From positions 47,892,681-47,956,680 of the forward strand of contig CAMTDV010000007.1 of NCBI GenBank assembly GCA_947069175.1: a stretch of DNA of 64,000 nucleotides. Direction: 5' to 3'. The notes below the pieces were generated by a model, which worked only from the letters and a program-made list of their open reading frames with translations, made no database searches and was not told the origin of the DNA. The DNA comes from Scalesia atractyloides (Eukaryota; Streptophyta; Magnoliopsida; Asterales; Asteraceae). Positions 22,825 through 34,177 of this stretch are shown in pieces (the stretch's first letter is position 1; each line of letters opens with the position of its first letter). The translations under genes were made by a program, and so were the position numbers.

Positions 22825-23735
22825 AAGCTAAGGTATTGTCCATTATTACCAACTACAATCGCGGTTGTAGTTGGGGAAAAGAGAATGGTAATAAGGAATA
22901 TGGGAGGATTGAGCTAGAACGCTTAATACCTCCTAATGGGTTGGTTTGGGTAAAACACCGAACCAAAATAATAGTTTGGGAGATAACAAGTCCGGACCCA
23001 GACATACTAGCGAAGTTCACACATTAGTGATGTGCATATTTCAACAAAGTGCACTAAAGTACACACGTTAACGAAGTGCATATCTAAATAAAGTGCACAC
23101 ATCAACGATGTGCACATTTCACTAAAGTGCACATATTAGTGAAGTGCCAGAAAAGTGCACACATTAGTGATGTGTACATTTCAGCAAAGTGTACTAAAGT
23201 GCATACATTAATTAAGTGCATATTTCAGGAAAGTGCACACATTAGCAATTAGCACATTTCAGCAAAGTGTACACATAAGCGAAGAGCACATTTCAGAAAA
23301 GTGCACACGTCAGTGATGTGCACTTTTTAGCAAATTGCACTAAAGTGAACACATTAATGAAGAGAAAATTTCAGCAAATGTACATATTAGCAAAGTGCAC
23401 AGATCGGTGCATAATGCACAGTTTAGCAAATGTTTTCCTTGATGTTTCTCGCCTCTTCCATCGATTTTACTAATCGTTTTATGAAAATTTATCGGTAGGT
23501 AAACTCGAAATGAAGTGCCAAATGGAAGGTCAAGCTACTCAAAGAACCGAACAAACCTGAATGCCTACTAACTTACACTTTTGGTTCATGTTTCCTTGAA
23601 ATGTTAAAATTATGACTTGTATTTTAAATCAAACCATTACGCTACCTTATGTTAACCTTCTTTTGTCAAATATGTGTTTTGGTTTAATCACTGAATCAAA
23701 TGTGAAATTTATATGTTATAAATGCGGGTCTTACA
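22825..23735 (+). repeat. Gypsy-G 5' LTR, distal part
   Basis: This continues the LTR interrupted by S1 and ends in ...GGGTCTTACA just before a primer-binding-like site. It contains the GTGCAC array at 23010-23425. The start of the LTR is somewhere near or left of 20270. Confidence 0.55.
23010..23425. repeat. GTGCAC palindrome-rich degenerate tandem array
   Basis: Irregular units of about 25-35 bases, built from AAAGTGCACACATTAGTGA and TGTGCACATTTCAGC, occur a dozen or more times. The palindromic GTGCAC core and the CATTAGTGA / TTTCAGCAAA linkers are kept while spacing varies. Confidence 0.85.
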
Positions 23736-23737
23736 AG

Positions 23738-23757
23738 TCGTATTTGAGCCTAAGGTT
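23738..23757 (+). other. Gypsy-G primer-binding site (degenerate)
   Basis: TCGTATTTGAGCCTAAGGTT corresponds to the initiator-methionine-tRNA site TGGTATCAGAGCC with substitutions. It lies two bases after the LTR end TTACA. Confidence 0.55.
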
Positions 23758-24116
23758 AACAGATTAATGTGTTCAGTTTGAGGCTTGATTGTGAATTCCG
23801 GTAAGAAACTACTATAAAAGAATTGTCGTGGAATTTTTGAAAAGAGATTGTGATTGAAAATGCATGGTAGGGGGTGCACTTATGTATCCGAACCCAGAAA
23901 CACATTAAGTATAAATGCTTAAGGCAAGTTTAAGAGTTGGCCAAATCGAATAAATAGGATGCATCAAGTGCGTTAACAAATGATGTGGCTAAATTCCCAT
24001 ATACGATACGGGAATATTAAATACAAATCTTGATTAACTTATTGTTAACATTTAAGTAAAAAAATGTGGGGAGGACGGGATGATGACACAGTACCCCTCA
24101 TCAATGAGGAGATGCT
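23758..24116 (+). other. Gypsy-G leader and start of gag
   Basis: This is noncoding leader up to about 24060, then the first codons of a gag-like frame with stops, cut at 24116 by the Copia-B insertion. The frame resumes after 26721. Confidence 0.4.
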
Positions 24117-24560
24117 GATACTCCAGGAAACGGTGGGATTAGATGGAAGTTTGGATAGAAAAGAACTATTTCGTTAGAATGTTATTAAGAACGGAATTGA
24201 AGCCGAAGTCGAATGATTCATTCATACCGAAAGAGTATACATCTTTACAAGCTCAGCATTTCCCCTCTTGGAACTCCAAAACTTATCAAACTATGAACAT
24301 GACACTATATATAGATAATCTACCCTCGCGCGAACTGAGCATTTTACCTTCGTACGAAGGTGCTTGTTTACCTTCATGGGAAGGTGTTTACCTCCATACG
24401 AAGTAACTACCTTCGTACGGAGTGACTACTTCGTACAAAGTAACATATACACACCTCTCTAGTTTGCTCTTAAGTCATGTGTACATATCTAATCTAACAA
24501 TATTCAACACACGCTCTATCCAGCTTATTTGCATAGTGACGGACATAATATGCACCAGCA
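24117..24560 (-). repeat. Copia-B 3' LTR
   Basis: On the plus strand it starts TGATACTCCAGG and ends TGCACCAGCA. Reversed, the TTCGTACGAAG array (24325-24443) stands directly upstream of a CTATATATAG TATA box (24307-24316). Confidence 0.85.
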
Positions 24561-25964
24561 ATTTCCTCATTGGACGTTACTTCGAAGCCTGATCTTGAAA
24601 TATGTAAGTGGTGATTGAATATTCTGCAATTTCAATCAGGCATCTTGAAATCTTAAATTGAGTCCCCCCTTGATTGATGATTCGGGCTTGCATTATCTTC
24701 TTTATGCACAAATTCCCCCTAAAATGAATCTTCAGGTCATTGTTTGCACGGTTCCCGACCTGCACTGATTTGCTTAACTAAAATCTTCATGAATAATCAC
24801 CAACTCGAAACTAACCAATGTAACTTCTCAGTTTTGACGATAACCGCATCCGTGTTCGGTTTTTGATTTAACACTTAAGCACATGAGCTTGTCTCTTAAT
24901 CTTCAAAAACCCAACCGCGATTGATAGAAACTTAGAATATCACATTGAAAAACTTCAACTAGGTAAATACTCGCGAAAATCTAAAATCCCGTTTTCCGTA
25001 CATATTTAAGCACATTACTGAATAATTGATCAGCAAAATGGTAATCTCTTCAATAAGCAAATCTTCATCGGATAACAAATCATCAGGTAACACATTAAGA
25101 TCTAAGAAACACTCTTTCACGATCAGAATTACATTCTTCCTCTTCAGTCACAATAACATATGTTTAGTCTTCTCCGTTAGTTTAGGCAGCAACTTAAACA
25201 GCAAACATCATCATTTCCCGGTGGTTAGTCCGAAAAACAATTTCTCTGTTCGAAGATTAAACATTCTAACCCTTTAGACTATCACAAAGCTGTGATATCT
25301 TTTAAGTATCGACAATATTGATGCATCACCTGATGCTAATCTTGCAGATCGGCTTGATGAAGTCCCGTGACTCAAACCGTAAGACATCAAACTGTATCAC
25401 GATTTGAAGACTTTGAACTTATCACAAACTAACGAATCCAGATCTTATGCATCCCCAGATAATCCGAAGTCAGAACCACCCGAATACTATTGCACGTCAC
25501 AAATTTCAAAAATCCTGGAATTTCAATATGTTCTATGAAATTTTTATTCCCTCTCATTTTTGCAAAATTCTGACCTCTCTAAAACATATCACTGAATTTC
25601 CCCCTAAAATCTGGCAAAAATAGTCCTCTCTAACCTCTAAAAAACTCTACTATGCGGAAAAATATGTCATTTTGGTCCACAAAAGTCAGTTTTTCATCAA
25701 TGCGGATTTTTCGTTTAGGCCCATTCATAGCCACTATACCAAATGATAATCATTCTACACAGGTATCCATGACTACCCCATTCTCTCCAACCCTCTGTGA
25801 TAGTGTCATCAAATATGTTCTCTGAAGCCCTCGACGGTGTCCCCGAACAGCCTGTATTTGTTGTTAAAATCTCGAAAAAAATTTCAATCACCAAATTTTT
25901 TTCTAGACACTTGTCTCATCACCACGATCAAAAACCTTTTTTTCTTTTATGCATTTTCGTTACC

Positions 25965-26092
25965 TTCGTATGAGGGTTACTATCTTCGTACGGAGGTAAT
26001 TATCTTCGTGCAGAGGTGACTACCTTCGTGCAGAGGTGACTACCTTCGTGCGAAGGTAGTAGCTTCGTGCGAACCTAGTCTAGTTCGTACGA
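25965..26092. repeat. TTCGTRCGAA array in the Copia-B leader
   Basis: About seven copies of CTTCGTRCGRAGGT spaced about 15-19 bases apart end at a perfect GTTCGTACGAAC. The array lies about 230 bases inside the element from the primer-binding site. Confidence 0.85.
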
Positions 26093-26325
26093 ACGAATAT
26101 GATCACATTTTTCGATCTAAAATCTTTATTTATTCGAATTTCAAGATGATTCTTTCACATACATGGTCGAAATTCAATTCTAAACAATCCTATGGTTTCA
26201 ATTTTAATTTTTGTCCATGGATTGTCCGTTTATTTGATGATTTACGTCTAAAACCCCTCAAAAGTCCATCATTCATGAGCGTAGGTGATTCAATCGACTA
26301 TTAGATCAATTGAATCGGTACCGTA

Positions 26326-26337
26326 GCTCTAATACCA
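26326..26337 (-). other. Copia-B primer-binding site
   Basis: The minus strand reads AAGTGGTATTAGAGC, one base from the canonical TGGTATCAGAGC complementary to initiator tRNA-Met. Confidence 0.75.
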
Positions 26338-26339
26338 CT

Positions 26340-26721
26340 TGATAGTCCAGGAAACGACGGGATTAGACGGAAGTTTATGTAGAAAAGAACTAATTCGATA
26401 GAATGAACAGAGTAGAAGCAGAAGTCGAATGATCATTCATACTGAAAGAGTATACATCTTTACAAGCTGGAGAAACTAGGAACTCCAAAACTTATCAAAC
26501 TATGAACACACGACACGATATATAGATACCCTCGTGCGAACTGAGCATTTTATCTTCGTACGACGTAGTTACCTTCGTATGAAGTTGCTTGTTTACGAAG
26601 TAACATATACACAACTCTCTAGTTCACTCTTAAGTCATGTGTTCGTATCTAATCTATACAATATTCAACACACGCTCTATCTAGCCTATTCGCTAAGTCT
26701 CAGACATAATATGCACCAACA
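26340..26721 (-). repeat. Copia-B 5' LTR
   Basis: It starts TGATAGTCCAGG and ends GCACCAACA. It is about 60 bases shorter than the 3' LTR, mainly because part of the TTCGTACGAAG array (26525-26603 here) is missing. The reversed TATA box is near 26518-26525. Confidence 0.85.
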
Positions 26722-26726
26722 GATAC

Positions 26727-27115
26727 ATGAAAAGATTACTTAAGAGGTTGGATAGCCCGTAGACGCTAGCCTAACTGGATTTGTAGACAGGCTAGAAACT
26801 ACTATACTAACGGTCATTGAAGAAAGAATAAACGGGAGAGCCTTACCCAAGAAAAGGATCAGTCCAAAGAAAAGAAACCTTGTCCATACAATAAGTTTAT
26901 GGCATGCAAACCTCTGACTTACAACGGGGAGGTAGATATGTTCGCTTGTCAAACATGGTTAAGGGATATTTAAGACGTCTATGAAAGAAGCCATTGTGAT
27001 CCAAGCTATTTCGTGGCTTATGGGACCAACGAACTAAGAGCCTAAGCGAAGGAATGGTGGGGTATAATTAAGGCTGAGAAAGGGATTGAAGGCGCCAAGC
27101 TATAACATGGGAATA
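26727..27115 (+). pseudogene. Gypsy-G gag fragment
   Basis: Codons near 26880-27060 read PCPYNKFMACKPLTYNGEVD, then ACQTWLRDI, then YERSHCDPSYFVAYGTNELR and AKEWWGIIKAE, with stops between. The layout (CxYxxFxxCxP...YNG, W..., AKxWW) is that of the plant Gypsy gag core (retrotransposon gag family). No protease or pol follows, so the element is truncated after gag. Confidence 0.65.
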
Positions 27116-28002
27116 ATTTAAAACAACTTTCTCTAACACCAAAATCCTAAGGTGAATTAGGGTTTTATGAATTAGAGAAAGAGAGAAGAGTACAATGTGT
27201 GGATCGTGAATTAGAGAGGGAAAGGGGGAACCCTCTTGTTCACTAGAACACAAATTATGCAAAATCACATGGAGAACTAGTGTCAAATGTTTGCATGTTC
27301 ACGAATTTCTCATCATCTAGTCAGGACAAACCCAAGGTATGTGGTGACATCTCATTTGGTGGGTTTTCATTGATAAATGATCCTTAAATGACAAAGGTGT
27401 AGTGTAAATTGTAGCAATTAAATGCAAATTGATGTAGTAATGGTGCTTATCATCATCATATTAGCTAATATGTGTGAAGTAATTGTGCAAATTAGAAGAT
27501 TTGAGTAAATGTTATACAAGTCAGGAAGTGGGTTTTAACCTAGAGATGAAAACCTCAAATTCTTGTATGATTGTTTGTATATATAGCTTATCTCATATGA
27601 AATTCATGATTTTCATGGTTGATGGATGGGTGAAACTTGTTGGGTCATAAAACATGGTATAAATGTTAATGAACGAAACACTAAATATAGTTGTAGAAGA
27701 AAATGCCCACCAAGTGTTTGATGAAATGCCTATGTGAAATATGATTTTATTAACCTTTGGAACTTTGGTAAATTTTGAGGAATGATGAACGCAACCTTTG
27801 ATGTAAAGGCTATGAATGAATGTGTGTCCTAACGATCACTTGGATTAAAACTATAGACAACAAAAGTGAGGCTTCAGGAAGCCGAACCGGGAAGAAACAT
27901 GTCAAGGTTTCCACTAAGGTACGTAGCTACATTCTTACGATCTACTAAGTTGATATATACATATATAGTATGATGTTATGATAACCATATGAAATGGCAT
28001 GT
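27116..28002. other. Gypsy-G remainder, no genes seen
   Basis: The gag-like frame fades after about 27180. The rest is AT-rich with no recognisable domain. By position it joins truncated gag to a 3' LTR piece. Confidence 0.3.
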
Positions 28003-28058
28003 AAAACCTAAGTTTAGATGACCCGCATGGTCATAGAAGCAGAGGTGTTGGGAAACGA
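28003..28058 (+). repeat. Gypsy-G LTR fragment (3' side)
   Basis: GCATGTAAAACCTAAGTTTAG and TAGAAGCAGAGGTGTTG match the sequence on the two sides of solo LTR S1 (20274-20310 joined to 22825-22840). It is cut by the Copia-A LTR. Confidence 0.55.
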
Positions 28059-28435
28059 TGTTGATATATATGTCTATTGCCTATGAGTTGTGTCAGTTTC
28101 TGTAATAGGTTAGAAAGTTAGATTTCACTTGTATGTATGTTACTTCGTACAAAGGTAGGACATGTTAGTTCGTACGAAGATAGACTCTCTTAGTTCGCAC
28201 AGAGTAGAACGTACTATAAATAGGTGTCTGGGTATTGAGTCTGTAGTATTGTTTTGTGGACACGATGGCGAAGCTCTGTCCAAGTGTTTCCAGATTGTAA
28301 ACTTTTACCAAATCAATGAAACAGTGATTTAAAAGTAATCTTGTTATATTTGTCACCCTAACTAATACGGATTCCGCACATAACGAACTAGGTTACAAAT
28401 TAGACCTGAGATTTATTGGATAACAAATCCTAACA
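28059..28435 (+). repeat. Copia-A 5' LTR
   Basis: It ends AATCCTAACA directly before a perfect primer-binding site. The start at TGTTGATATATATG (28059) is inferred. A TTCGTACGAAG array (28141-28204) lies ten bases upstream of the TATA box CTATAAATAG (28214-28223). No matching 3' LTR is in the window. Confidence 0.65.
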
Positions 28436-28437
28436 AG

Positions 28438-28450
28438 TGGTATCAGAGCC
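28438..28450 (+). other. Copia-A primer-binding site
   Basis: TGGTATCAGAGCC is a perfect match to the plant initiator tRNA-Met primer site, two bases after the LTR end. It defines the orientation as plus. Confidence 0.9.
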
Positions 28451-28858
28451 TAGGGGCCTAATTTGAAGACAAACAACAAGATTCAACAATCTCACACTTC
28501 TCTTCTACTCATTTCTTCTCATATTATCATTTTTCATGAATTTGACCATCGTATTGGATTGAATTTTCATGGAATACTTAAAATCCATTTTTAACAAACC
28601 CTTGAAAGAACTGGTCCTAAAATCAATCAAAATCATGGTCAAATCAACGAAGAACGAGAAAACATGAAATTTCGTCTTCACACGAAGTAATACGTTCATA
28701 CGAATGTAATTTTTAAAATTCAAAATCTTACCTTCGTACGAAGTAGATTTCAAAATTTGGTTTTCGTTTCCTTCGTACAAACTTAACCAAAATTTGTGTT
28801 TTTCTTGTTCTAGTTCGTACGAATCCATCTTTGGATAAAGTTTCCTTCCTTTGACAAA
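28451..28858 (+). other. Copia-A leader with TTCGTACGAA motifs
   Basis: This is untranslated leader. Between 28675 and 28830 there are copies of TTCGTACGAA and relatives (CACACGAAGTAA, CCTTCGTACGAAGTAG, CCTTCGTACAAA, AGTTCGTACGAAT). No gene. Confidence 0.7.
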
Positions 28859-30730
28859 ATGGAGAATGAATTCTACAATGCTTTCGCCACTACAACCACA
28901 TCGTCGGTTGTTCAAAATTTAAGTCTTGATAATGAAATGGGGACGATGACAAAGTCCCCTAAACTAATGAGCCTATTATAAATGCTGGCATGAACGTTTC
29001 GAAAACTGGGTTCTGGAGAATTATTTAGAATTCTGGTATTCAATAGAAGAAGGATATACTTCTCCCACAGGAGAGAATGGACTCGAGAAAAGTATCATGC
29101 AGTTCACTCAAATAGAAAAGAAAAGTTTACACTGGAGAAGAAGATGTTAAACATTCTGCAACAGGCGATAAAAAAAGACATTTTCACGCTGTTAGAACAT
29201 CAAGGAGATGCGTAGTCGATTTGGAACGTGTTGAAAGTGAAATTCCAAGGCAGAACATAAATGATCAAAAGTAAAAAGGCCTTGATCAAAAAGGAATTTG
29301 ATATTTTCACTAAATTAAAAGGCGAATCGATGAAGCAGCTCATTGAAAGATACTGCCATTTGGTTGTGAAATGAAGAGGTTGAATATTACAAAGGAAAAT
29401 GAAGAATTGATTGACAAGTTAGCCGACCCATTACCAGAGGGTGAATGGTCGACTTACTTATTGGTTTTGAAAAACAACCTAGAGTACAGTGGTTTGAGTA
29501 TGGGAAAATTCATTGAAAAACTTGAAGGATACGAGTTGGAACTTCAAAAAATGCCTAAAATGAGAAATGCAAATCTCCAACAAGATGTGAATCTATATTT
29601 CAAAGGTTGTACTGTGGCTAATACTCAGAGCCCAAAGATTTAGACTGCGTTGAGTGCTAATAATTCAATTAGATCTTCTTCTAACAGCTCGAACAGTGGT
29701 AGTGGGTTCTCGTCATTTTCAAGGTTTGATCCGAATACTCCTACAAAAACACCTCAATCATCCCAGAGTTCGAACAGTTATAGCAGCCAGAATAGCCAGA
29801 ACAACTAGAACAACTCCGGTCAACATATCTTTTAGTGTAACATCGCAGTTAATCTTCAAAATGCTCAAGACTTCACCGAGACAACAGCCAAACAACACAT
29901 GGCATTACTTGCTTCTATCTTGGAGTCATACGAGAGCTTAGTTGCAGGAAGGATCAGTAATCCAAACATGACTAAAGAGGATTGCGATCAAATTGACCCG
30001 GAAGAGTTAGAGCTATTGATATAAAGTGGTGTATGGCTAGTATTTTTCTTCGAGCCCAAATATTCATGGAAATTACTGGGAGAAATAGTCTGGCAGGACT
30101 AGATTCAAAATTGGGATTTGATAAATTCAAGGTTACCTGTTTTAAGTGCAGAGAAAAGGGCCACTTTAAAAGAGAATGCTCGAACAAAGAAGTGAATGGA
30201 AACCAGAATCCATTTGGTGACGATTACTACAAGAAGGCGATTTATCACCAAGCTTCTTAACAACCTCAGAATACATCAAAGCTCAATAGAGGATGGTTCG
30301 GTAAAATCAAAAGATAAGGCTCTAGTGGTCACACAAGAAGACAAAGGCTTCAATTGGAACAACTACATTCTGAAGACCGAAAGTCTTGCACTTCTAGCTG
30401 AAATTATTGAAGAACCTGAACCAACTGTGGAAGAAATAGTCGAAGAAGTTACTAGTGAAGATTGTGCTGAAGTCGCTTTTGATGAAACTCCAGATGAAAA
30501 TTCTGATTACTATTACTATGATCAGAGTGCTGAAGAAGATATTTTTCATAGTGCTTTTAAATCAATCATACCACCTGACGTTTATAATTCCTTTGAAGGT
30601 TTATTCGGAGAACGAAGAAGCTAAAAAAGCGTACAAAGTGAAGAAGAAACAAAACAGTCTGTAGAAGAAATTATAGATGTCACCAAAGAAATAAACGTTG
30701 AAAACCTCAAAGAGATTGCTTATAAAGCGA
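28859..30730 (+). pseudogene. Copia-A gag, N-terminal part
   Basis: The ATG at 28859 starts MENEFYNAFATTTTSS. Frameshifts and stops follow, but Copia gag landmarks remain in order: WKERFENWV-like sequence near 28990, EKKSLHWRR and LLEHQGDA (29110-29210), LADPLPEGEWSTYLL (29371-29643), the MALLASILESYE block (29898-29940), and one intact CCHC zinc knuckle CFKCREKGHFKREC (30138-30179). An acidic Tyr/Asp-rich region lies at 30330-30620. Gag packages the RNA. The reading is cut at 30730 by the Athila element and resumes near 39165. Confidence 0.75.
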
Positions 30731-32511
30731 TGATGTATAAGAAATTATACATCTTTTAAACGTCAAATATTCCCCATTTATATGGGTTTTCATTGATCTG
30801 GATACTCATTTGAGTTGTTTGTGAAAATACAGTTCCGGAGAAACCAAGGCTTTTGGAGTGATTTGGAGCAAAAATGGAACATTTCAGCCAAACTGCCAGA
30901 TATGGCACGACCGTGCCAAGCCTTCGGAAGTCGGCACTATCATCAACACTACCATCAGTCTGCACAAACCAAGCAAGTCCAACATCTGGCACGGTCGTGC
31001 CAACCCCAAGCACGACCATGCTCGTACTATCACAGGTTCTGATAAGCTAATTTCCGAGATCAACATAATCATTGCCGAGTACGATATCGATAAGCACGAC
31101 CATGCCACACTTTGGTATGGTCGTGCCACCTCAAGGAAATTCTAGCGGGATCTTTTCGGATTTGGTAGCAAACTTGGTCAACAACTCAGAAAGGCACCTG
31201 CCAAATTACCAAGCACGACCGTGCCAAAAGGTGGCACGGTCGTGCCAAACGCCCAGTAGCTTAAATACGTTAATTCAGCTCATTTGAAAGGGAGTTGGAG
31301 CATTTTGGTGAACTTCTCTCTCAAGAATCTGATCTTGGAAGCTTGGAGATTGAAGAAGGAGCCTAGAGGAAGGTTGGATCACTTGATATTCAACTCATTT
31401 TATCAATTATCTTGTCTTAAACTATAGTATTCCACTTGTTATTCATGCATAATGTATATTATTTTGCATTTGGTTTAGTTGTTATGAGCCTTCTAGGCTA
31501 AACATCTGTATTGCTTGAATTTTGTTGAAGCTAATGAACATTTGACAACATGGAAATAGATGTGGTGATTGTTGTTTGTTAATCTTCATGATGATATCCG
31601 ATCTTGTTCTTGGAGTTCATGTTCATGTTTAAAGTATTTATTCTTGAATGTTTGGTCATAAGTATTTACATGTAGTGTTGGAAAGCCCATGTAGAGATTA
31701 TGATTGTTGAATCTTGTTAGGAATGGTAATTGCTAACATGATTAGAATGATGATTTGAATATGAGTATGAATTCTTGCATTTGGATTTGGAAAGATCATA
31801 TGAATGTTTATATGGATTCTATGGTTTGTGTTCATGTTGGGTTGATGATTTAGGCCAAGATTGTTATCTAGCGTGACCATGCTTGTGATTCATATCAACA
31901 ACTTGTTGAAGATGACATTTACTTGAAACCAAGTTAGGGTGATTAATGTGTTGTTCATATTAGTTTTCCTTAATTTGTAGAGTTAGGAGTTTTGACAAAC
32001 AATTAACTCATTATAAAGATTAACATCAATTTAGCAAGTGAATTTAAAAGAATGAATCTTAGGTGATAAAATGTTGTTTCATTATAATTTTCCAAGACTT
32101 ATAAAACTATGAAACCTTGAATGGAAACTTAGTTGGATCAAGGACTTGCATCACCATTAGTTTTCCTTAAATGTTGTCATATGTTTATTAGTGGATACTT
32201 AATTTAAGCAATCTTTCTTAATTATTGTTCTTTATTAATTCAAATAGTTAATTGTTCTCTTTTCATGATAGTTAAAAAAAAATCAAGAAATCAATTCATC
32301 CATTGAACCAGGTTTAAAAGTAACAAAGATCTAGTATTGAGACACCGAGTCCACGGATTGATATCAGTTCTTACCGACCAACTGTACTACCACCTGACGG
32401 GTACACTTGCCCCTTTGTGTGTGTAGTTGGTTTTTGGTAAATACTATTTTAAAACCTAATCTGTGTAAACGAAAATCATAGTAATAAAAATATATTTAAT
32501 TCACGCACATC
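30731..32511 (+). repeat. Athila 5' LTR
   Basis: It starts TGATGTATAAG and ends near ...TTAATTCACGCACATCA, before the primer-binding site. A palindromic GGCACGGTCGTGCC array (30900-31246) is followed at once by a TTAAATAC TATA-like box (31261-31268). Confidence 0.85.
30900..31246. repeat. GGCACGGTCGTGCC palindrome array, LTR copy 1
   Basis: About seven copies of GGCACGACCGTGCC, its reverse complement, or one-mismatch relatives (GCACGACCATGCC, GGTATGGTCGTGCC) are spread over 345 bases. The last two face each other, separated only by AAAA. Confidence 0.9.
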
Positions 32512-32514
32512 AAG

Positions 32515-32536
32515 TTTTTGGCGCCGTTTCCGGGGA
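32515..32536 (+). other. Athila primer-binding site
   Basis: TTTTTGGCGCCGTTTCCGGGGA is a one-base variant of the canonical Athila/Tat site (TGGCGCCGTTGCCGGGGA). Confidence 0.9.
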
Positions 32537-32737
32537 CTCGGACTTCTTAAGAATGGTTGGAGTTACTTGTTAAACCAATGTGAAAAGGGTATAAAGTTTT
32601 GTCTAGTTGTTCTTATTTGGGTTTGCATGATTATTTGAAAAGAAAAGAAAAACATGGTAATTAATTAATTAGTTGTTCTTTTTATCTTTGTGTATACATA
32701 GTGCATTTTGTTCCCTCTTTTTCCTTACAGGTCGTGA

Positions 32738-33835
32738 GTGTCCTCAACCCTAGTTGCTGAAACCGTTGAGCCTTCATCAGAGCCGGAGCACAATCTTCAT
32801 CGGAGTCTGCGGGAGGGTTCCCGCGTGGTGGCCGCCACGATCGAGGTAGACGCATTGGGAGACGACACATTCCACGAGGTTCACATAGAAATGGCAGACG
32901 AAGAGGAAACAAGGGTTCTAAACGACATAGGAAAGCCTTCACTTGAGGGCTTACCTGCGAGCATCAATGCACCTACAATAAATAATAATAATTTCAAGAT
33001 CAAATCTGGGACCATATCGATGTTGAAGAATGCGGTTCAGTTTTATGGCAAGGATCATGAGGATCCTAGTGTCCATATTGCGGGTTTTCTGGAGGTTTGT
33101 GCCACATTCACCTTTCGTAATACATCATCGGATGCTATACACCTCCAGCTCTTTCCATTTTCTTTGCGTGATGGAGCTAAGGAGTGGCTTCTTTCACTTC
33201 CAGCTAGGTCTATCACTACGTGGAATCAATTAGCTGAAAAGTTCCTTTAGAAAAATTTCCCTCCAGAGAAAACTGTTTCGGTTAAGAACCAAGATTCTTA
33301 ACTTTCGTCAGGACGATGATGAGCCCCTTTATGAAGCATGGGAGCGGTTCAAAGAGCTCATGAGGAAGGTCCCATACCACGGGTTACCCAAGTGGAAACA
33401 ATGTCAGATCTTCTACCATGGTTTGGATGGTCCATGACAGATGATGGTCGATACATATTCAGGCGGAGACATTACGAAAAATGACAATGAGGCATTTGAG
33501 ATCTTAGAGAAATGCGCCTTGAAGAATCGGACACAGCAGCCATCGAGAGGGAAGAGTTTTAGACAGGTTGTTCATCACGTGAATGATTTCACCGCCATCA
33601 CAATACAAATGGATGCCTTATCTTTGAAGTTTGATCGAGTTATGGAAATCCACTTAAGTGGCTCCTCGAGTGGGGGAGCATATCAGGTAGGCAATTTTCC
33701 GACGGGAGAGGTTTCACACGAGCATGCAGATTTTATGGGAAACCAATACCGTCCTCAGCATAATCCCTACAACAATACTTATAATCTGGGTGGAAGAATC
33801 ACCCAAAACTGTTTGTCTTTCCAGTCGATTTTGTG
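32738..33835 (+). pseudogene. Athila gag
   Basis: The first frame (to 33250) contains FYGKDHEDPSVHIAGFLEVC, then LQLFPFSLRDGAKEWLLSLP and TTWNQLAEKFL. A stop and frame change follow, then DDDEPLYEAWERFKELMRK and YHGLPKWKQCQIFYHGL near 33300-33425. The next frame (33441-33836) gives AFEILEKCALKNR and NPYNNTYNLGG. This is the standard Athila gag layout, which forms the capsid. The zinc-knuckle region and the front of the protease are missing, apparently deleted near 33800-33830. Confidence 0.85.
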
Positions 33836-34177
33836 ATTTTGGACATGGATGAGGACAAAACTGTTCCTCTCATCTTAGGTCGCCCATTCCTTGCCACTGC
33901 TCGAGCATTGATCTATGTTTGCACCGGCAGACTTAACTTTAGGGTGGACGATGAGGAGGTCACCTTTGATATTGGAAAATCCATGCAGCATCCATGGAGT
34001 CATGATGATACACTCTACTTTATCGAGACTATTGACACGTACGCGAGTGATCATCTTCATAGCATGTTTGAGGAGGACGTTGTGGACACACAGCTAACTG
34101 GAGGAGAAACAATTAACTCATTATTAAAGATTAACATCAATTTAGCAAGTGAATTTAAAAGAATGAATCTTAGGTGA
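33826..34177 (+). pseudogene. Athila protease C-terminal part
   Basis: The frame reads PVDFVILDMDEDKTVPLILG, then RPFLATARALIYV and LNFRVDDEEVTFDIGKSM, which is the end of the plant Gypsy retropepsin domain. The catalytic DTG half is absent. It overlaps the deletion point with gag, so gag and protease tail are nearly fused. The frame ends in the LTR-derived segment at 34108. Confidence 0.8.

Larger units (their letters stand above)
24117..26721 (-). mobile_element. Copia-B, complete minus-strand LTR element without genes
   Basis: Two direct repeats with TG...CA ends (24117-24560 and 26340-26721) enclose 1.8 kb. A methionine-tRNA primer-binding site next to the right-hand LTR sets the orientation as minus. 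Target duplications are GATGC (24112-24116) and GATAC (26722-26726). No gag, protease, integrase or RT motif is readable inside; the longest open frames are unsupported. It interrupts Gypsy-G gag. It fits a non-autonomous Copia mobilised in trans, or a heavily deleted element. Confidence 0.85.

Noticed and set aside
28505..28915. 136-codon minus-strand open frame
   Set aside because: It covers the leader and gag start of Copia-A in antisense, with no family resemblance and a low-complexity origin in the TTCGTACGAA region.
30815..31287. Overlapping plus and minus open frames in the Athila LTR, repeated near 37305-37867
   Set aside because: They come from the GC-richer palindrome array in noncoding LTR. 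The frames differ between the two LTRs.
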